From Actinoplanes sp. NBRC 103695 (lineage in GTDB: Bacteria; Actinomycetota; Actinomycetes; Mycobacteriales; Micromonosporaceae): DNA of 64,000 nucleotides. Under the pieces are notes generated by a model. It was not told the DNA's origin and searched no databases. It saw only the letters and a program-made list of their open reading frames with translations. Numbering within the stretch: position 1 is the stretch's first letter; every line of letters begins with the position of its first letter. Positions 48,901 through 55,709 of this stretch are shown here, one piece after another. The position numbers and the translations under genes are program-made. The stretch covers positions 1 to 64,000 of the forward strand of contig NZ_BSTL01000001.1 of assembly GCF_030269485.1 (NCBI RefSeq), in the 5' to 3' direction.

Positions 48901-49919
48901 GCAAGGTCGGCGGCCGGTTGCTGGAGGGTGCGGTCGACGGTGCGGTCAGCGACGGCGTCGAGCAGTTCGCGACCACCGGCAAGGTCAATCTCGCGAGCGT
49001 GGCGACCAGCGCCGGTATCGGCGCCCTCACCGGCGGCTTCGGCCGCTCCGGCGGCGGTAGCCGATGCAACAGCTTCACCGCCGATACCGGCGTGCGGATG
49101 GCTGATGGAACCACCAAGGAGATCAGTCTCGTCCGCATCGGCGAGGCGGTCGTGGCGACGGACCCGACGACGGGACGGACGGAGAACCGCCTCGTCACGG
49201 ATGTCATCGTCGGTACCGGCGAGAAGCATCTGGTCGAGATCACCATCGACACCGGCGCTGGGCAGAGCAAGATCGTGGCCACCGAGGACCATCCGTTCTG
49301 GGTGACCGATCTCCGGACCTGGGTTCCCGCCAAGAACCTGGGTGCCGATTATCGCTTCGAGACCGCGGATCATCGCCAGGCGACCGTCCACAGCACAAGG
49401 CCGTGGACCGAGCAGACGACGGTCTACAACCTCACGGTCGACGGGCTTCACACCTACTACGTCGAAGCCGGCGATGCCGGTGTACTCGTCCACAACGACA
49501 GCTGCAAGGTCGGCGGTGGCGGTGACCCGAGAAGCTACACCGCTCCGAAGGACACGGCCCACCGGCTGACGTACGACCTGGTCGACAAGGACGGCAACTC
49601 CAAGGTCTCCGGCAGTCTGTGGAGCGGCAACATGACGCCGGAGGAGAAGAGCGTCAAGGGCGGGTGGAACCAGCAGGCAGTGACCAACACCGAGGCCCGC
49701 CTGATGCGCATGCTCGGTCTGCCGTCCAAGCACGACATCCCGAACGACCCGTACTTCAATCTGCTCGGTGACGTGACGATCGACGAGGGTGACGTACTCC
49801 ACCTCTCAGGCAACAAGGATCCGTGCGGCCGCTGCCAGAACGTCATGAAGGAGTTCATGGACGACATGGGCGCCGACATTATCTATCATGGCCCGAGCGG
49901 AATTTGGCCCAAGAAGTGA
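39915..49919 (+). CDS. Giant YD/RHS-repeat polymorphic toxin with HINT domain and deaminase-like tip
   Basis: The protein has 3334 residues. Order: basic N-terminus and membrane anchor (48-66), DNRLRE-like beta domain (about 170-560), Ig-like region, LamG-like domain (about 1010-1250), YD repeats (about 1270-2650) and RHS core with DPDTDQVNMGARWYNPDSG and YGYGAGAPLDYNDPDG (2653-2715). A helical, Ala-rich segment follows (to about 3045). The pretoxin-HINT domain spans 3051-3195: C3051, T3123-H3126 and the VLVHN end (N3194). The last 139 residues are the toxin: NTEARLMRM (E3260) and PCGRC (C3304, C3307), the deaminase zinc pattern, but Asn3258 stands where His is usual. HINT should cut the tip free. 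ATG 39915 follows GGGGGCGG. The Imm10-like gene follows by 11 bases. Confidence 0.92.
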   Translation: MQVGRWRTPSSLKRAANRVFSTLAAARPHGPQTYWWRPRKGLWRHTSRVAIAAVLAFVLALNLGGSGITTVPTAERDKLRSSAHKATAKPSQRWGNAASGGNLTGKNGNRTIPGTERGRYPLHKVKGAPVAPKNEATVAAGPARKAAGFDRKTSRAQAPRNANERTYDNADGTQTTEFSDSPINFRRADGTWAPIDSDLTADGAGWKNSADAVDVRLAPRANAADLVKLTLDAGHVFAYGLSGASAVAGRVDGDAILYPGALPGTDLKLQAQPGGAKETIVLRSADAPRVFDFPMRLTGLTARLAGRQIELVDAAGKVRAVVPAGWMEDSATDPVRSDAVGYALRDGGRTLRITVDAKWVSAPERVFPIVIDPSVGPPVEAGAGNGAMYVWGSEKTAGGSELLVGRLDGKNAASYVKFDSISDDLANHTILGAGLSLINYDGPSCRARPINVHPVTQDWSASGSGSYPGPSVGGSLASASFAHGFIPTGSSTSPCPPAAEFIDLGNAGRNLVQGWANGQPNYGLSLRASTSDNGAWKRFGGTGTANKPTLYVTHSPYNAKYAIPNPVPDPVVTQIQDGKVKVTVTNTGADPWTPSTYYLAYRAYNAQTGNSVTQQRAANLPGNVARNGKVTLDATIKALPPGVYFLDFTMVRTGGTVFTDFQVPPARIVLHVIDIPPVVAELYPPNGYQAPTLQPLLWSRAVDTDAPPGQTLQFKFEVCDVDADNKPVSCTNSGYQAKQAWTVPAGRMLWGKNYQWRTTVKDNANEVVSAYSTILASVPQPDVISRIAGAPYADKGREFDAQVGNMSTSAMDAAVANTGPPLAVARTYNSLDPRLDAAFGAGWSSLFDMKVVPDDDGSGNVVITYQDGQAVRFGKNPDGTYAPPPGRTARLTTTSSSWVLLDKSGTTYTFSLGSGRLSKITDNASRSLVFTPDPNTNKLAKVQVSNSQTNTAGRALTFTWTGNHVSKVTTDKLNGTALVWDYTYSGDLLTKVCSPDQKCTQYEYAAGSHYRTAVQDAKPESYWRLNDTSTGTAPVSNVGAASDVPVNLGKDAGKYQNVTLGAEGALAGTDNKSASFSGTSSYVSLPKGTLKKSRDAAVEVWFKIGLTQTGGPLIGYQDKAVGTASTTGVPILYTGTDGLLRGSFAVGAINPIKSTATVNNNVWHHAVLTLYGSTQTLYLDGTKVADQTNVTVDANLLTENQIGAAYATTPGSWTGWGTTSQRYFQGLIDEVAIYNHPISEATAKAHKAMASPAAQQLSKVILPSGKVASETVYDTDTDRVKEYTDGNGGTWKLGQPAVYGDDDDLRRSIQVNDPAGRPYLYEYDAIAGRMLRSGTPLGLETREEDLPRPSTPPTEPPTETCSQPDPQDPAFCTVIPDDSGGPIFVRHPLEGMAIRSFSYNAQGYQSKVTNENGDTVEMTYDKRGNVDSRKTCRTAAVCYTSYTTYSTTITDDFDPKRDLAVETRDSRSASRTDNTYRTSYTYHSTGQLLTQTNPDNSFVQHTYTTGGESATGGGNPPPGLLLSTTDARQKVTRFSYYQNGDLAKVTDPMGLVTEYTYDALGRKISEKQTSDTFPTGITTAYSYDAQGRMTTVIGPATTDVVNGVRHQSQSVSTYDADGNVTGTTVSDLIGGDPSRTTLTEFDEYNRPVRIVDPLGNETTAGYDRFGNKVTEQDANGNRIDYAYTPQNKIAEIRVRDWRSDPQGAPATGTGDYLVAHKYSYDYAGRMASDTDAMGRRLEYQYYKDDLLQRIILKNFHDPDGSARDYIVEENEYDGAGNAIKKTLNNGRQSVVNEVDRVGKITKTTTSPGNAQRVTTFSYDPNGNVVTTTRSGSSSNVPWLVAAETEQVSYVYDDGNKMTRQTVTGAGGKTQVTTNKYDTRGFQTSTTEPRGNVSGANPDSYTSTFVTDELGRTTTSIGAPVQAESNGQAATTVRPTAKVGYNVFGEQVATLDPLGNISRAEYDKAGRVVKGIAPSYTAPGASETVIPVTETRYDAIGNVIETIDPDGGSTRFTYDQMNRVSVQDTAGRTSDERALTRYTYTRTGEVLSVVGPTGSRTESTYDDLDRVVSTTQIERYPVLDNFTARITYDDAGNVVSTRSPSGATTQNTFDGQGQVTKSTSPHGVVTQFGYDFTGRQVRATDGKGRTTRVGYDLFGNRVSDANLNAAGDTLRSTSYEYDPSGNLISSTDPYQTRTTYTWDAADRLTSQVEPVTDTKSITTSWGYDAAGNRSRYTDGRGNSTVYTVNSLGLAESTIDPATAAHPSAADRTWSVAYGKSAQPVRLTAPGGITRARGYDSAGNLTSETGTGAEAATAARTLGYDIAGRLTSTSTPGGSDSFGYNDRSQLLSASGPSGNASFVYDGDGNRTSRTDAAGTAVFGYDRGRLDTVKDALTGVVQKIGYDNAGMLSTVAYGAVSTRAFGYDDFGRVASDTVKNASGQTISSIAYGFDLNGHVTSKNTTGTAGSGQNTYAYDKAGRLTSWTSGAGKVDYEWDDSGNRVRAGPKTATYDERNRLLSDGDYTYTYSARGTLRTRTSSGLTDQYAFDAFDRMVTGAGKNYTYDATDRVATRNGIRWTYGGNADDPVSDGSETYSRGAGNELLAVGRGQKAQLAISDVHGDVIAVLDPAQGGSVKPASSTSYDPWGKVLATDGDTGNLGFQGDYADPDTDQVNMGARWYNPDSGTFNARDGVNYSRGDSILANRYGYGAGAPLDYNDPDGHWPNWKKIGSAISSGWNTVKSVATTAWNYTVSAVKWVGSAIKNTAVAIYHKTGLDRVVNKVKEGYRALKSGNFKDWARQQARAAAKRLVEVKKAVTARAHAAVKAAIKYTPIPALMAAAKPLIKMAGKVIQSAAKLAPALVAMTVQAVTDPTKFAANLYDKAVASVGAVVENVSKAADAVGQFVQEHQDAIIEGLAVVGGIAAGLACTAATAGVGAVACMVGAAALINLAKDAAQGNIHSFGDAFKSAAIGGATGLLGAGAGAIGGKVAGAVVGKLGSFGGKVGGRLLEGAVDGAVSDGVEQFATTGKVNLASVATSAGIGALTGGFGRSGGGSRCNSFTADTGVRMADGTTKEISLVRIGEAVVATDPTTGRTENRLVTDVIVGTGEKHLVEITIDTGAGQSKIVATEDHPFWVTDLRTWVPAKNLGADYRFETADHRQATVHSTRPWTEQTTVYNLTVDGLHTYYVEAGDAGVLVHNDSCKVGGGGDPRSYTAPKDTAHRLTYDLVDKDGNSKVSGSLWSGNMTPEEKSVKGGWNQQAVTNTEARLMRMLGLPSKHDIPNDPYFNLLGDVTIDEGDVLHLSGNKDPCGRCQNVMKEFMDDMGADIIYHGPSGIWPKK

Positions 49920-49930
49920 GAGGTCGTGAC

Positions 49931-50338
49931 ATGGAGTTGACGGTCGAGCAGCTACAGGAGGAGGAAACGTCGCGTCATGGCGATTTCTACTCGCTCGCCC
50001 TGTTCCGTGAGTTGGACGAAGGAGCAGAGGGCATCGAGATCCAGCGCACCGTCGGCGGCATCTACGGCGAAGAGGGAGTGGGTGGACGCTCGTACTGCAC
50101 CGTCACGGCCGATCACGACACCCACTACGGCGGCATCGAGCGTGTCGTCTGGTCCGATTCCGCCGTGGAGATCAGCTATACGGATGCGGCGCGCCAGGCT
50201 CTCAACCTCGCGGATCGAAACCTCGTTCTTCAGCTTTCCATGGACGATTCCGATCGCACTAAGGTAAAGGACGGAATCCGTCGAATCTTCGCCGGAGAAT
50301 TCGTGCCTCCGCAACCTGAACTCGTGAATTTCGACTGA
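49931..50338 (+). CDS. Imm10-like immunity protein
   Basis: The protein has 135 residues and is acidic. FYSLALFRELDEGAEGIEIQ, GRSYCTVTADHDTHYGGIER and EISYTDAARQALNLADRNL follow the Imm10 pattern: an E-x-G near the start, an aromatic-C segment, YGG and an Ala/Leu-rich helix. It should bind and neutralise the toxin tip of the preceding RHS protein. ATG 49931 lies 11 bases after that stop. Codon use is less GC-rich than the neighbours, especially near the 3' end, which fits exchange of toxin-immunity cassettes by recombination. Function is inferred from position and pattern, not from a search. Confidence 0.72.
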   Translation: MELTVEQLQEEETSRHGDFYSLALFRELDEGAEGIEIQRTVGGIYGEEGVGGRSYCTVTADHDTHYGGIERVVWSDSAVEISYTDAARQALNLADRNLVLQLSMDDSDRTKVKDGIRRIFAGEFVPPQPELVNFD

Positions 50339-50383
50339 TTCACGTCATAAAAAAGCATTGTGAAAACGGGGGAGGAAGCGTCT

Positions 50384-52738
50384 ATGAGTAGGCGTATGCC
50401 TTGGCAGCTGGTCAGCCGGGGTCTATTGGGCTTGGTCGTCGCGGTGGGGACGGTGGTCGCGCTGCCCGCAGCGCAGCCGGCCCTGGCCGACGCGGCCGGG
50501 CAGGGTGGGGACTATGTGCCCATCAACGGCACGGACGTACGGGTGCTGGACACCGCCAACGGGGTCGGCACCACCAAGGGGGTTCGCGGGCCCGCGAGCA
50601 CCACGCTGTTCCAGGTGACCGGCGTCGGCGCGGTCCCGACCACCAACGTGAAGGCGGTGATGGTCGACATCACGGCCAAGGCGCCGACGGCCAACACGTG
50701 GCTCACGCTCTGGAAGGGTGACGAGTCGGCTCGTCCGGGCGTGGGGACGATCAACGTCGTCACGGGCGAGCAGATCTCCAACTCGGCCGTCGTCGAGGTC
50801 GGTGCGAACGGCAAGCTCAACCTGTACAACTCGGCCGGCAACGTCAACGTCCTCGTCGACGTGCTCGGCTACTTCACCAACGTCAGGGCGGCCAGCGGGC
50901 CGGGCGGCTTCGTGCCGGTGCCCTCGAACCCGACGCTGGTGAGCACCGGTGGCGGTGTCGGCACGCCGGCCGGGACGATCCCGGCGGGCGGCAGCCGGAC
51001 GGTCAACCTGCTCGGCGGCATCGTGCCCGCCGGGTCGACGGCGGTCTTCGTCGACCTTCAGGTCGGCAGCGCCACTCAGGCCGGTTGGGTGGAGACCGCG
51101 CCGACCGGGGGTACGGGGCACAGCAGCAGCCTCGAGTTCGCGGTCGGCACGACGTCCTCCGGCGCGATGATCCGGATCGCGGCGGACGGCCGGGCGAACA
51201 TCGTCAACCACAGCACCGCGGCCATCAACGTGCTGGTGCGGCTGCTCGGCTACTTCACCAACACCAACGCCACGGGCGCGGGGCTGCGGCCGATCGCCCG
51301 CCGGCTGATCGACACCACCCTGCCGGCCAACGGCTCGATCGACGTCGCGGTGGGCGGCACCAACGGGCTGCCGATCAAGGGCATCGCCGGCGTGGCCCTG
51401 AACTTCACGGCTGCCGCCCCGACCGAGAGCGGCTACTTCAAGTCGTGGGGCGTGGGCAACACCGAGCCGGGCAGTTCGGTGTCCACCTGGAACGCGGACA
51501 AGCAGCGCGGTGGCATGGCGATCATCAAGCCTGGCACCGACGGCAAGATCCGGGTACGCAGCGTCAGCACCGGTACGGTCCGGCTGGTCGTCGACCTGCA
51601 GGGCTGGTTCGCCGAGCCGATCACCCCGCTGCCGATCGCCCAGTACGCCGCGACCACGGTGTTCCAGACGCCGCCGGCCGCGGGTGCGACGGTCGGTGCG
51701 CTCGAGTACTCGTACGTGGACAACATCGGCGTGATCCGCCTGGGCCACCAGACGAACGTGGACTTCTTCGGCACCGGGTCGGTGCAGTGGAGCACGGCGG
51801 CGGCGGACGGCTCGTTCACCGGGCAGACGGGCGCGAGCGTCTACACCGACGGCCGGTTCCAGGTGACCGCGTTGCGCACGACCGGCGACTACTGGACGGC
51901 CAGCCAGAAGACCGCCGGTGGCGCCGACTTCAACCCGTGGGGCGGTTTCGGCGGGTCGATGGTGTCGTCGCCGACGCAGATCACGCTGTCCACCGGCACC
52001 ACGATCAACCTCGCGGTGGACTCGGACGGGGCGCTGTGGCACCACCGGGTGGTCACCGGCACGACCTCGTACTGGCGCAACCTGGGTGACCAGGACCTGG
52101 TCGGCCCGGTCACGGCGGTGCCGGTCGCGCAGGGCCAGCAGTTGTTCGCCCGGGACACCTCGGGTGCGGTCCGTACGGTGCTGTACGCCAACGACGGCAC
52201 GATGGGCGCCTGGGTGAACCTCGGCGGCAACAACGTGACCGACCGGCCGGCCGTGGTCGCCTACCCCGGACCCCGGCTGCGGGCGGTCGTGCACGCCGCG
52301 GACGGCACGATCCAGACGAAGATCCAGAACACCGACGGCTCCTGGCCGGCGGACTGGGAGACCGTCGGGGGCACCTTCACCTTCGTGGGCGCCCCGGCCG
52401 CCATCCTGGACCCGGTGCTGGGCCGCACCGCGCTCGTCGCCCGGGGTACGGACAACGAGATCTACGCGGCGTTCGAGACCTCCGCGGGCTCCGGCACGTG
52501 GGGCCAGTGGAACCGGGTGAGCGAGAACTCCGACCCGGCGGCGAGCGACCCGACCGTCACGCCGGTGCGCAACGGCTCGGGCCAGAGCTGGCTGATCGTC
52601 TGGCGCAACCCGAACGACGCCACCCGCGTCTTCTGGCGTGACCCGGCGACCACGCCGCCCGCGGGCAAGTCGAAGGCGGCAACGTCCGGGCCGGTGACCT
52701 TCACCGGGCACACCCTCCCGGCTCCGCCGAAGGACTGA
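50384..52738 (+). CDS. Large secreted repeat protein with C-terminal propeller-like domain
   Basis: The 784-residue protein has a signal peptide (LVSRGLLGLVVAVGTVVALP, cleavage near PALA). Three repeated beta domains end in similar motifs: VNVLVDVLGYFTN, INVLVRLLGYFTN and VRLVVDLQGWFAE. This domain type is common in actinobacterial surface proteins. The C-terminal 300 residues have repeats such as DGALWHHRVVTG, NDGTMGAWVNLGG and NTDGSWPADWETVGG, resembling PLL/sialidase-like propeller lectins that bind glycans. ATG 50384 is chosen because GGGGGAGGAAGCG precedes it. A strong terminator follows. Confidence 0.8.
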   Translation: MSRRMPWQLVSRGLLGLVVAVGTVVALPAAQPALADAAGQGGDYVPINGTDVRVLDTANGVGTTKGVRGPASTTLFQVTGVGAVPTTNVKAVMVDITAKAPTANTWLTLWKGDESARPGVGTINVVTGEQISNSAVVEVGANGKLNLYNSAGNVNVLVDVLGYFTNVRAASGPGGFVPVPSNPTLVSTGGGVGTPAGTIPAGGSRTVNLLGGIVPAGSTAVFVDLQVGSATQAGWVETAPTGGTGHSSSLEFAVGTTSSGAMIRIAADGRANIVNHSTAAINVLVRLLGYFTNTNATGAGLRPIARRLIDTTLPANGSIDVAVGGTNGLPIKGIAGVALNFTAAAPTESGYFKSWGVGNTEPGSSVSTWNADKQRGGMAIIKPGTDGKIRVRSVSTGTVRLVVDLQGWFAEPITPLPIAQYAATTVFQTPPAAGATVGALEYSYVDNIGVIRLGHQTNVDFFGTGSVQWSTAAADGSFTGQTGASVYTDGRFQVTALRTTGDYWTASQKTAGGADFNPWGGFGGSMVSSPTQITLSTGTTINLAVDSDGALWHHRVVTGTTSYWRNLGDQDLVGPVTAVPVAQGQQLFARDTSGAVRTVLYANDGTMGAWVNLGGNNVTDRPAVVAYPGPRLRAVVHAADGTIQTKIQNTDGSWPADWETVGGTFTFVGAPAAILDPVLGRTALVARGTDNEIYAAFETSAGSGTWGQWNRVSENSDPAASDPTVTPVRNGSGQSWLIVWRNPNDATRVFWRDPATTPPAGKSKAATSGPVTFTGHTLPAPPKD

Positions 52739-52751
52739 CGGCACGTAGGTG

Positions 52752-52787
52752 AAAGGGAGAGGTCGCCGGGCGGTGACCTCTCCCTTT
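52752..52787. terminator. Bidirectional terminator between convergent genes
   Basis: AAAGGGAGAGGTC (52752-52764) and its reverse complement (52775-52787) form a 13-bp stem with a 10-base loop; outer AGGTGA/TCACCT bases can pair as well. The A/T-ended stem serves both the gene ending at 52738 and the one ending at 52797. Confidence 0.85.
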
Positions 52788-52796
52788 CCGTTCACC

Positions 52797-53831
52797 TCAG
52801 CGGGTGCCCAGCCAGTCCACCCCGGCCCCCGTGACCACGGTGTTCTCGGCGATCGAGCTCAGCAGGTCCACGTCCATGGCGTCGCCGTTGGCGATCAGCG
52901 ACACCATCCGGCCGCCGTCGAGCTCGACCACCATGAGGCGGTACGGCGGTGATCCGCCGGGACTCATCAGGCGAGTCCGGGCCGGGTGTCCCCCGACGGC
53001 GAGTTCGGTCCCGCCGTCCGGCACGGGTGTCGTGGTGCCCACCTCGATGCGTACCGCGGTGTCCTTCATCCGGCCCGCGGGGTTCTGCAGCCAGACCGTC
53101 GCCTTCCAGGCTTTCGGCGTCGGGCCCTCGACCTCGGTCCGGTTCACCCGCCAGCCGCTCGGCAGCGTCCGGAACCGCAGCGGTGTCGTGTACGTGTCCG
53201 GCGAGGGGACCATCGACTCGGCGATCCGGAGCAGGTCCTCCTTGCCGAGACCGGCCTTGTAGGTCTGGAGACTCAACCTGACGCGCCCGTCGGGCGACCA
53301 GGAGAGCGTCAGCCCGCTCTTGTCCGGGAAGAAGGTGCGGAAGCTGCCCTCCACACCCTTGATGTCGACCTTCTCCTCCGGGTCCCGGCCGCCGCGCTCG
53401 GTGCCGGCATCCATGGTGACGCCGAGCGACAGCATGGGGATGGACGTGGACCGTGGAACGCCCGGGCGATTCCATTCCCGGGAGACTCCGGGCGAGCCGC
53501 GTCCGACGGGGCTGAAGCCGGAGCGCGCGTTCTCCGTGAAGCCGTCCGGCAGCCAGGCCGGCTGGTATCCCATCGGTCCTTCCAGCGCCGTCGGCGCCGC
53601 CGGCAGGGCCGGCGCCGGCTGGTGGCGGTCGCGGTCGACCAGGACCGTCGGGATGACGATCGCCGTGGCGACCGCGGCCGCGAGCAGCCCGGCGCCGGCT
53701 CCCAGCCCGATCTGGCGGCGGCGCCGGGCCCGGGCGATGCGTGCGGCGAGCCCTGAGCGGATCCGCTCGACCGGCAGGGCGCGATCCGCCTGGCTGCCCT
53801 GCGCCTCCCGGATCAGTTCCTCGATCATCAT
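52797..53831 (-). CDS. Membrane-anchored partner of the SigE-family sigma factor
   Basis: The 344-residue protein has a short cytoplasmic part (IEELIREAQGSQADRALPVE), one membrane helix (GLGAGAGLLAAAVATAIVI, about 40-60) and a large outer domain without a recognised family (YQPAWLPDGFTENA; PLRFRTLPSGWRVNR). The ATGA overlap with the sigma factor gene and the single-pass topology suggest an anti-sigma factor or an output partner. No zinc anti-sigma HxxxCxxC motif is present, so inhibition, if any, is of another type. The first of two ATG codons, at 53831, gives the overlap. Confidence 0.75.
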   Translation of the reverse strand: MMIEELIREAQGSQADRALPVERIRSGLAARIARARRRRQIGLGAGAGLLAAAVATAIVIPTVLVDRDRHQPAPALPAAPTALEGPMGYQPAWLPDGFTENARSGFSPVGRGSPGVSREWNRPGVPRSTSIPMLSLGVTMDAGTERGGRDPEEKVDIKGVEGSFRTFFPDKSGLTLSWSPDGRVRLSLQTYKAGLGKEDLLRIAESMVPSPDTYTTPLRFRTLPSGWRVNRTEVEGPTPKAWKATVWLQNPAGRMKDTAVRIEVGTTTPVPDGGTELAVGGHPARTRLMSPGGSPPYRLMVVELDGGRMVSLIANGDAMDVDLLSSIAENTVVTGAGVDWLGTR

Positions 53832-54334
53832 GGCTGCTTCCTGAGGTCGGCGAGGGCGGCGGGCACGGCCTGCTGCAGGCTGGCCAGCGCGCGCGAGAGG
53901 TGGGTGCGGACGGTGACGGCCCGGCAGCCGAGGGTCTCGGCGATCTGTTCCGTCGACAGGTCCTCGTAGAAGCGCAGCGCGATGACCGCCCGTTGCCGCG
54001 GCGGCAGGGTGGCGATCAGCCGGAGCATCGCGTCCCGTTCGTCGCGCGGCGCGGTCAGATCGGGCACGGGCGGCATGAGCCCCGCGAGCGTGTCGCCGGC
54101 GAGCGGCACCGACCGGGCGGCACGGCGCCGCCGCCAGGACAGGAACTCGTTGACGATCATGCGCTTCAGGTACAGCTCCGGCGCGTCCAGACCGCCGATG
54201 CGCGACCACCGTGAGTGCGCCCGGACCAGCACGTTCTGAGTGATATCCTCAGCCAGGTGCGGATCCCAGGTGACCACGGTGGCATACCGCACCAGGCTGC
54301 CCAGCCGGGCGGACACGAAATCCTCGAATGTCAC
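53828..54334 (-). CDS. SigE-family RNA polymerase sigma factor (sigma-70, ECF-like)
   Basis: The protein has about 168 residues. Region 2 is FVSARLGSLVRYATVVTWD and LAEDITQNVLVRAHSRW. Region 4 is LPPRQRAVIALRFYEDLSTE followed by QIAETLGCRAVTVRTHLSRA. This is the SigE-like family abundant in actinomycetes. GTG 54334 is chosen because relatives start MTFEDFVxAR; a TTG three codons upstream is the longer option. It is translationally coupled to the membrane protein at 52797. Confidence 0.9.
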   Translation of the reverse strand: MTFEDFVSARLGSLVRYATVVTWDPHLAEDITQNVLVRAHSRWSRIGGLDAPELYLKRMIVNEFLSWRRRRAARSVPLAGDTLAGLMPPVPDLTAPRDERDAMLRLIATLPPRQRAVIALRFYEDLSTEQIAETLGCRAVTVRTHLSRALASLQQAVPAALADLRKQP

Positions 54335-54427
54335 GTGTACCAAACGCCCCCACCGGCCCGGTCTGATGACAGCCGGTGGAAGAATCTACCCCCGGGCGCG
54401 GGCGGCGATGACGGTAGCGACCAGGGC

Positions 54428-55552
54428 CTACTTGCAGAGGGCGGTGTCCAGGGCGTTCTCGAGGTGCTCGACCTGGGGAAGCGCGGTGGGCAGGGCGGTC
54501 ACCGCGATGGTCGCGGACTTGCCGGTGGTGGTGACCGCGTCGACGGTGGTGTAGCCCGGGGCGTTGCCGCCGTGCTGCCACGCGACACCGCCGCAGCTGA
54601 GGTCGAAGGTGGCGATGCCGAGGCCGTACTTCGCGGTGCCGCTCGTGTCGTATTCGGGCGCGTCGACCGTCGTCTGCATCTCCCGCAGCTGGGCGGGCGC
54701 GAGCAGGCGACCCTTGATCAGCGCGGTGAGGAAGCGGTTGAGGTCACTCGGGCTGGCGATCAGCTGGCCGGCCGCCCAGCCCATCGACGGGTCCATCGTG
54801 GTGACGTCGGTCCACTCGTCGCCCGGCTGAGCCACGTGGTAGCCGTGCGGGTGGGCGCCGCGGATCTCCTGGTCGCCGACGCCGGGCCAGTATGTGTCAC
54901 GCAGGCCGAGCGGCTTGATGATGCGGTCGGTGATCTCCTCGCTGATCGGGCGGCCGGTCACCTTCTGCACGAGCAGCCCGGCGAGGATGTAGTTGGTGTT
55001 GCTGTAGTTCCAGGTGCCGTGCTCGGGGGCGTCGGTCCGGGCCAGCGCGGCGTCCAGCATCTCCCGCGGCTCGTAGTAGCGGTGCTGGATCGCGAAGTAG
55101 TCCGTGATCATCACGTCGTCGTAGTCGGGCAGCCCGCTGGTGTGCTGGAGCAGCTGGCGGACCGTGATGGTCCGGCCGTCACCGGCGCCGCGGACCAGCC
55201 CGGGCAGGTACGTCTCGACCGGCTCGTCCAAGGCCACCTTGCCCTCGCCGACCAGCTGGAGCACCACGACCGCGGTGAACATCTTGGTGTTGCTGGCGAT
55301 CCGCACCTTGCCGTCGACCGGCACCCGGGCGCCGGTCCGCAGGTCGCCGACGCCGCTGGTGAGGTTGCGGGTCCGGCCGTCGGCCTGCCGCACCGAGGCG
55401 AGCGCCCCCGGGAACCCGTCCTCGCGGACCAGCCCGTCAAGCACCTTCTGCACGGCGTCCCGCGGCGGCGGCGTGGTGGTGGCCGAGGCGGGGGAGAGCG
55501 GCGCGCCGGTGAGCGCGAGTGCGGTGGCGAGGGTGACGACGACGGCCTTCAT
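54428..55552 (-). CDS. Secreted serine hydrolase (D-Ala-D-Ala carboxypeptidase / class C beta-lactamase type)
   Basis: The 374-residue protein has a signal peptide (KAVVVTLATALALTGAPLS, cleavage near ASA). SNTKM is the SxxK motif, YSNTNY the YxN motif, and HGGNAPG the third active-site motif. RQLLQHTSGLPDYDD is the conserved block after the nucleophile. It may trim peptidoglycan or hydrolyse esters; one Cys pair near the C-terminus (DLSCGG; TALCK) may form a disulfide. ATG 55552 follows CAGGAGGAA. It ends about 90 bases before the sigma factor gene start on the same strand. Confidence 0.9.
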   Translation of the reverse strand: MKAVVVTLATALALTGAPLSPASATTTPPPRDAVQKVLDGLVREDGFPGALASVRQADGRTRNLTSGVGDLRTGARVPVDGKVRIASNTKMFTAVVVLQLVGEGKVALDEPVETYLPGLVRGAGDGRTITVRQLLQHTSGLPDYDDVMITDYFAIQHRYYEPREMLDAALARTDAPEHGTWNYSNTNYILAGLLVQKVTGRPISEEITDRIIKPLGLRDTYWPGVGDQEIRGAHPHGYHVAQPGDEWTDVTTMDPSMGWAAGQLIASPSDLNRFLTALIKGRLLAPAQLREMQTTVDAPEYDTSGTAKYGLGIATFDLSCGGVAWQHGGNAPGYTTVDAVTTTGKSATIAVTALPTALPQVEHLENALDTALCK

Positions 55553-55709
55553 GGGTTCCTCCTGGTGTCTGCTGCGGGCTCCAGAAGCCTCCCGCCGAAC
55601 CCTCGGCCGATCGATCCCGCACGCTGGAGTCGCGTGGTGCAGCAGGCTGTACCGTCCGCTTCCGGCCAGCACTCGGCCGTTGCCCCTGACCTGTACTTAT
55701 GGTCGGCGT

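Noticed and set aside
44814..49802. A 1662-codon open frame on the minus strand inside the RHS gene
   Set aside because: Same reason: it mirrors the plus-strand codon bias and shows no domain; the plus frame has clear YD, RHS and HINT motifs.
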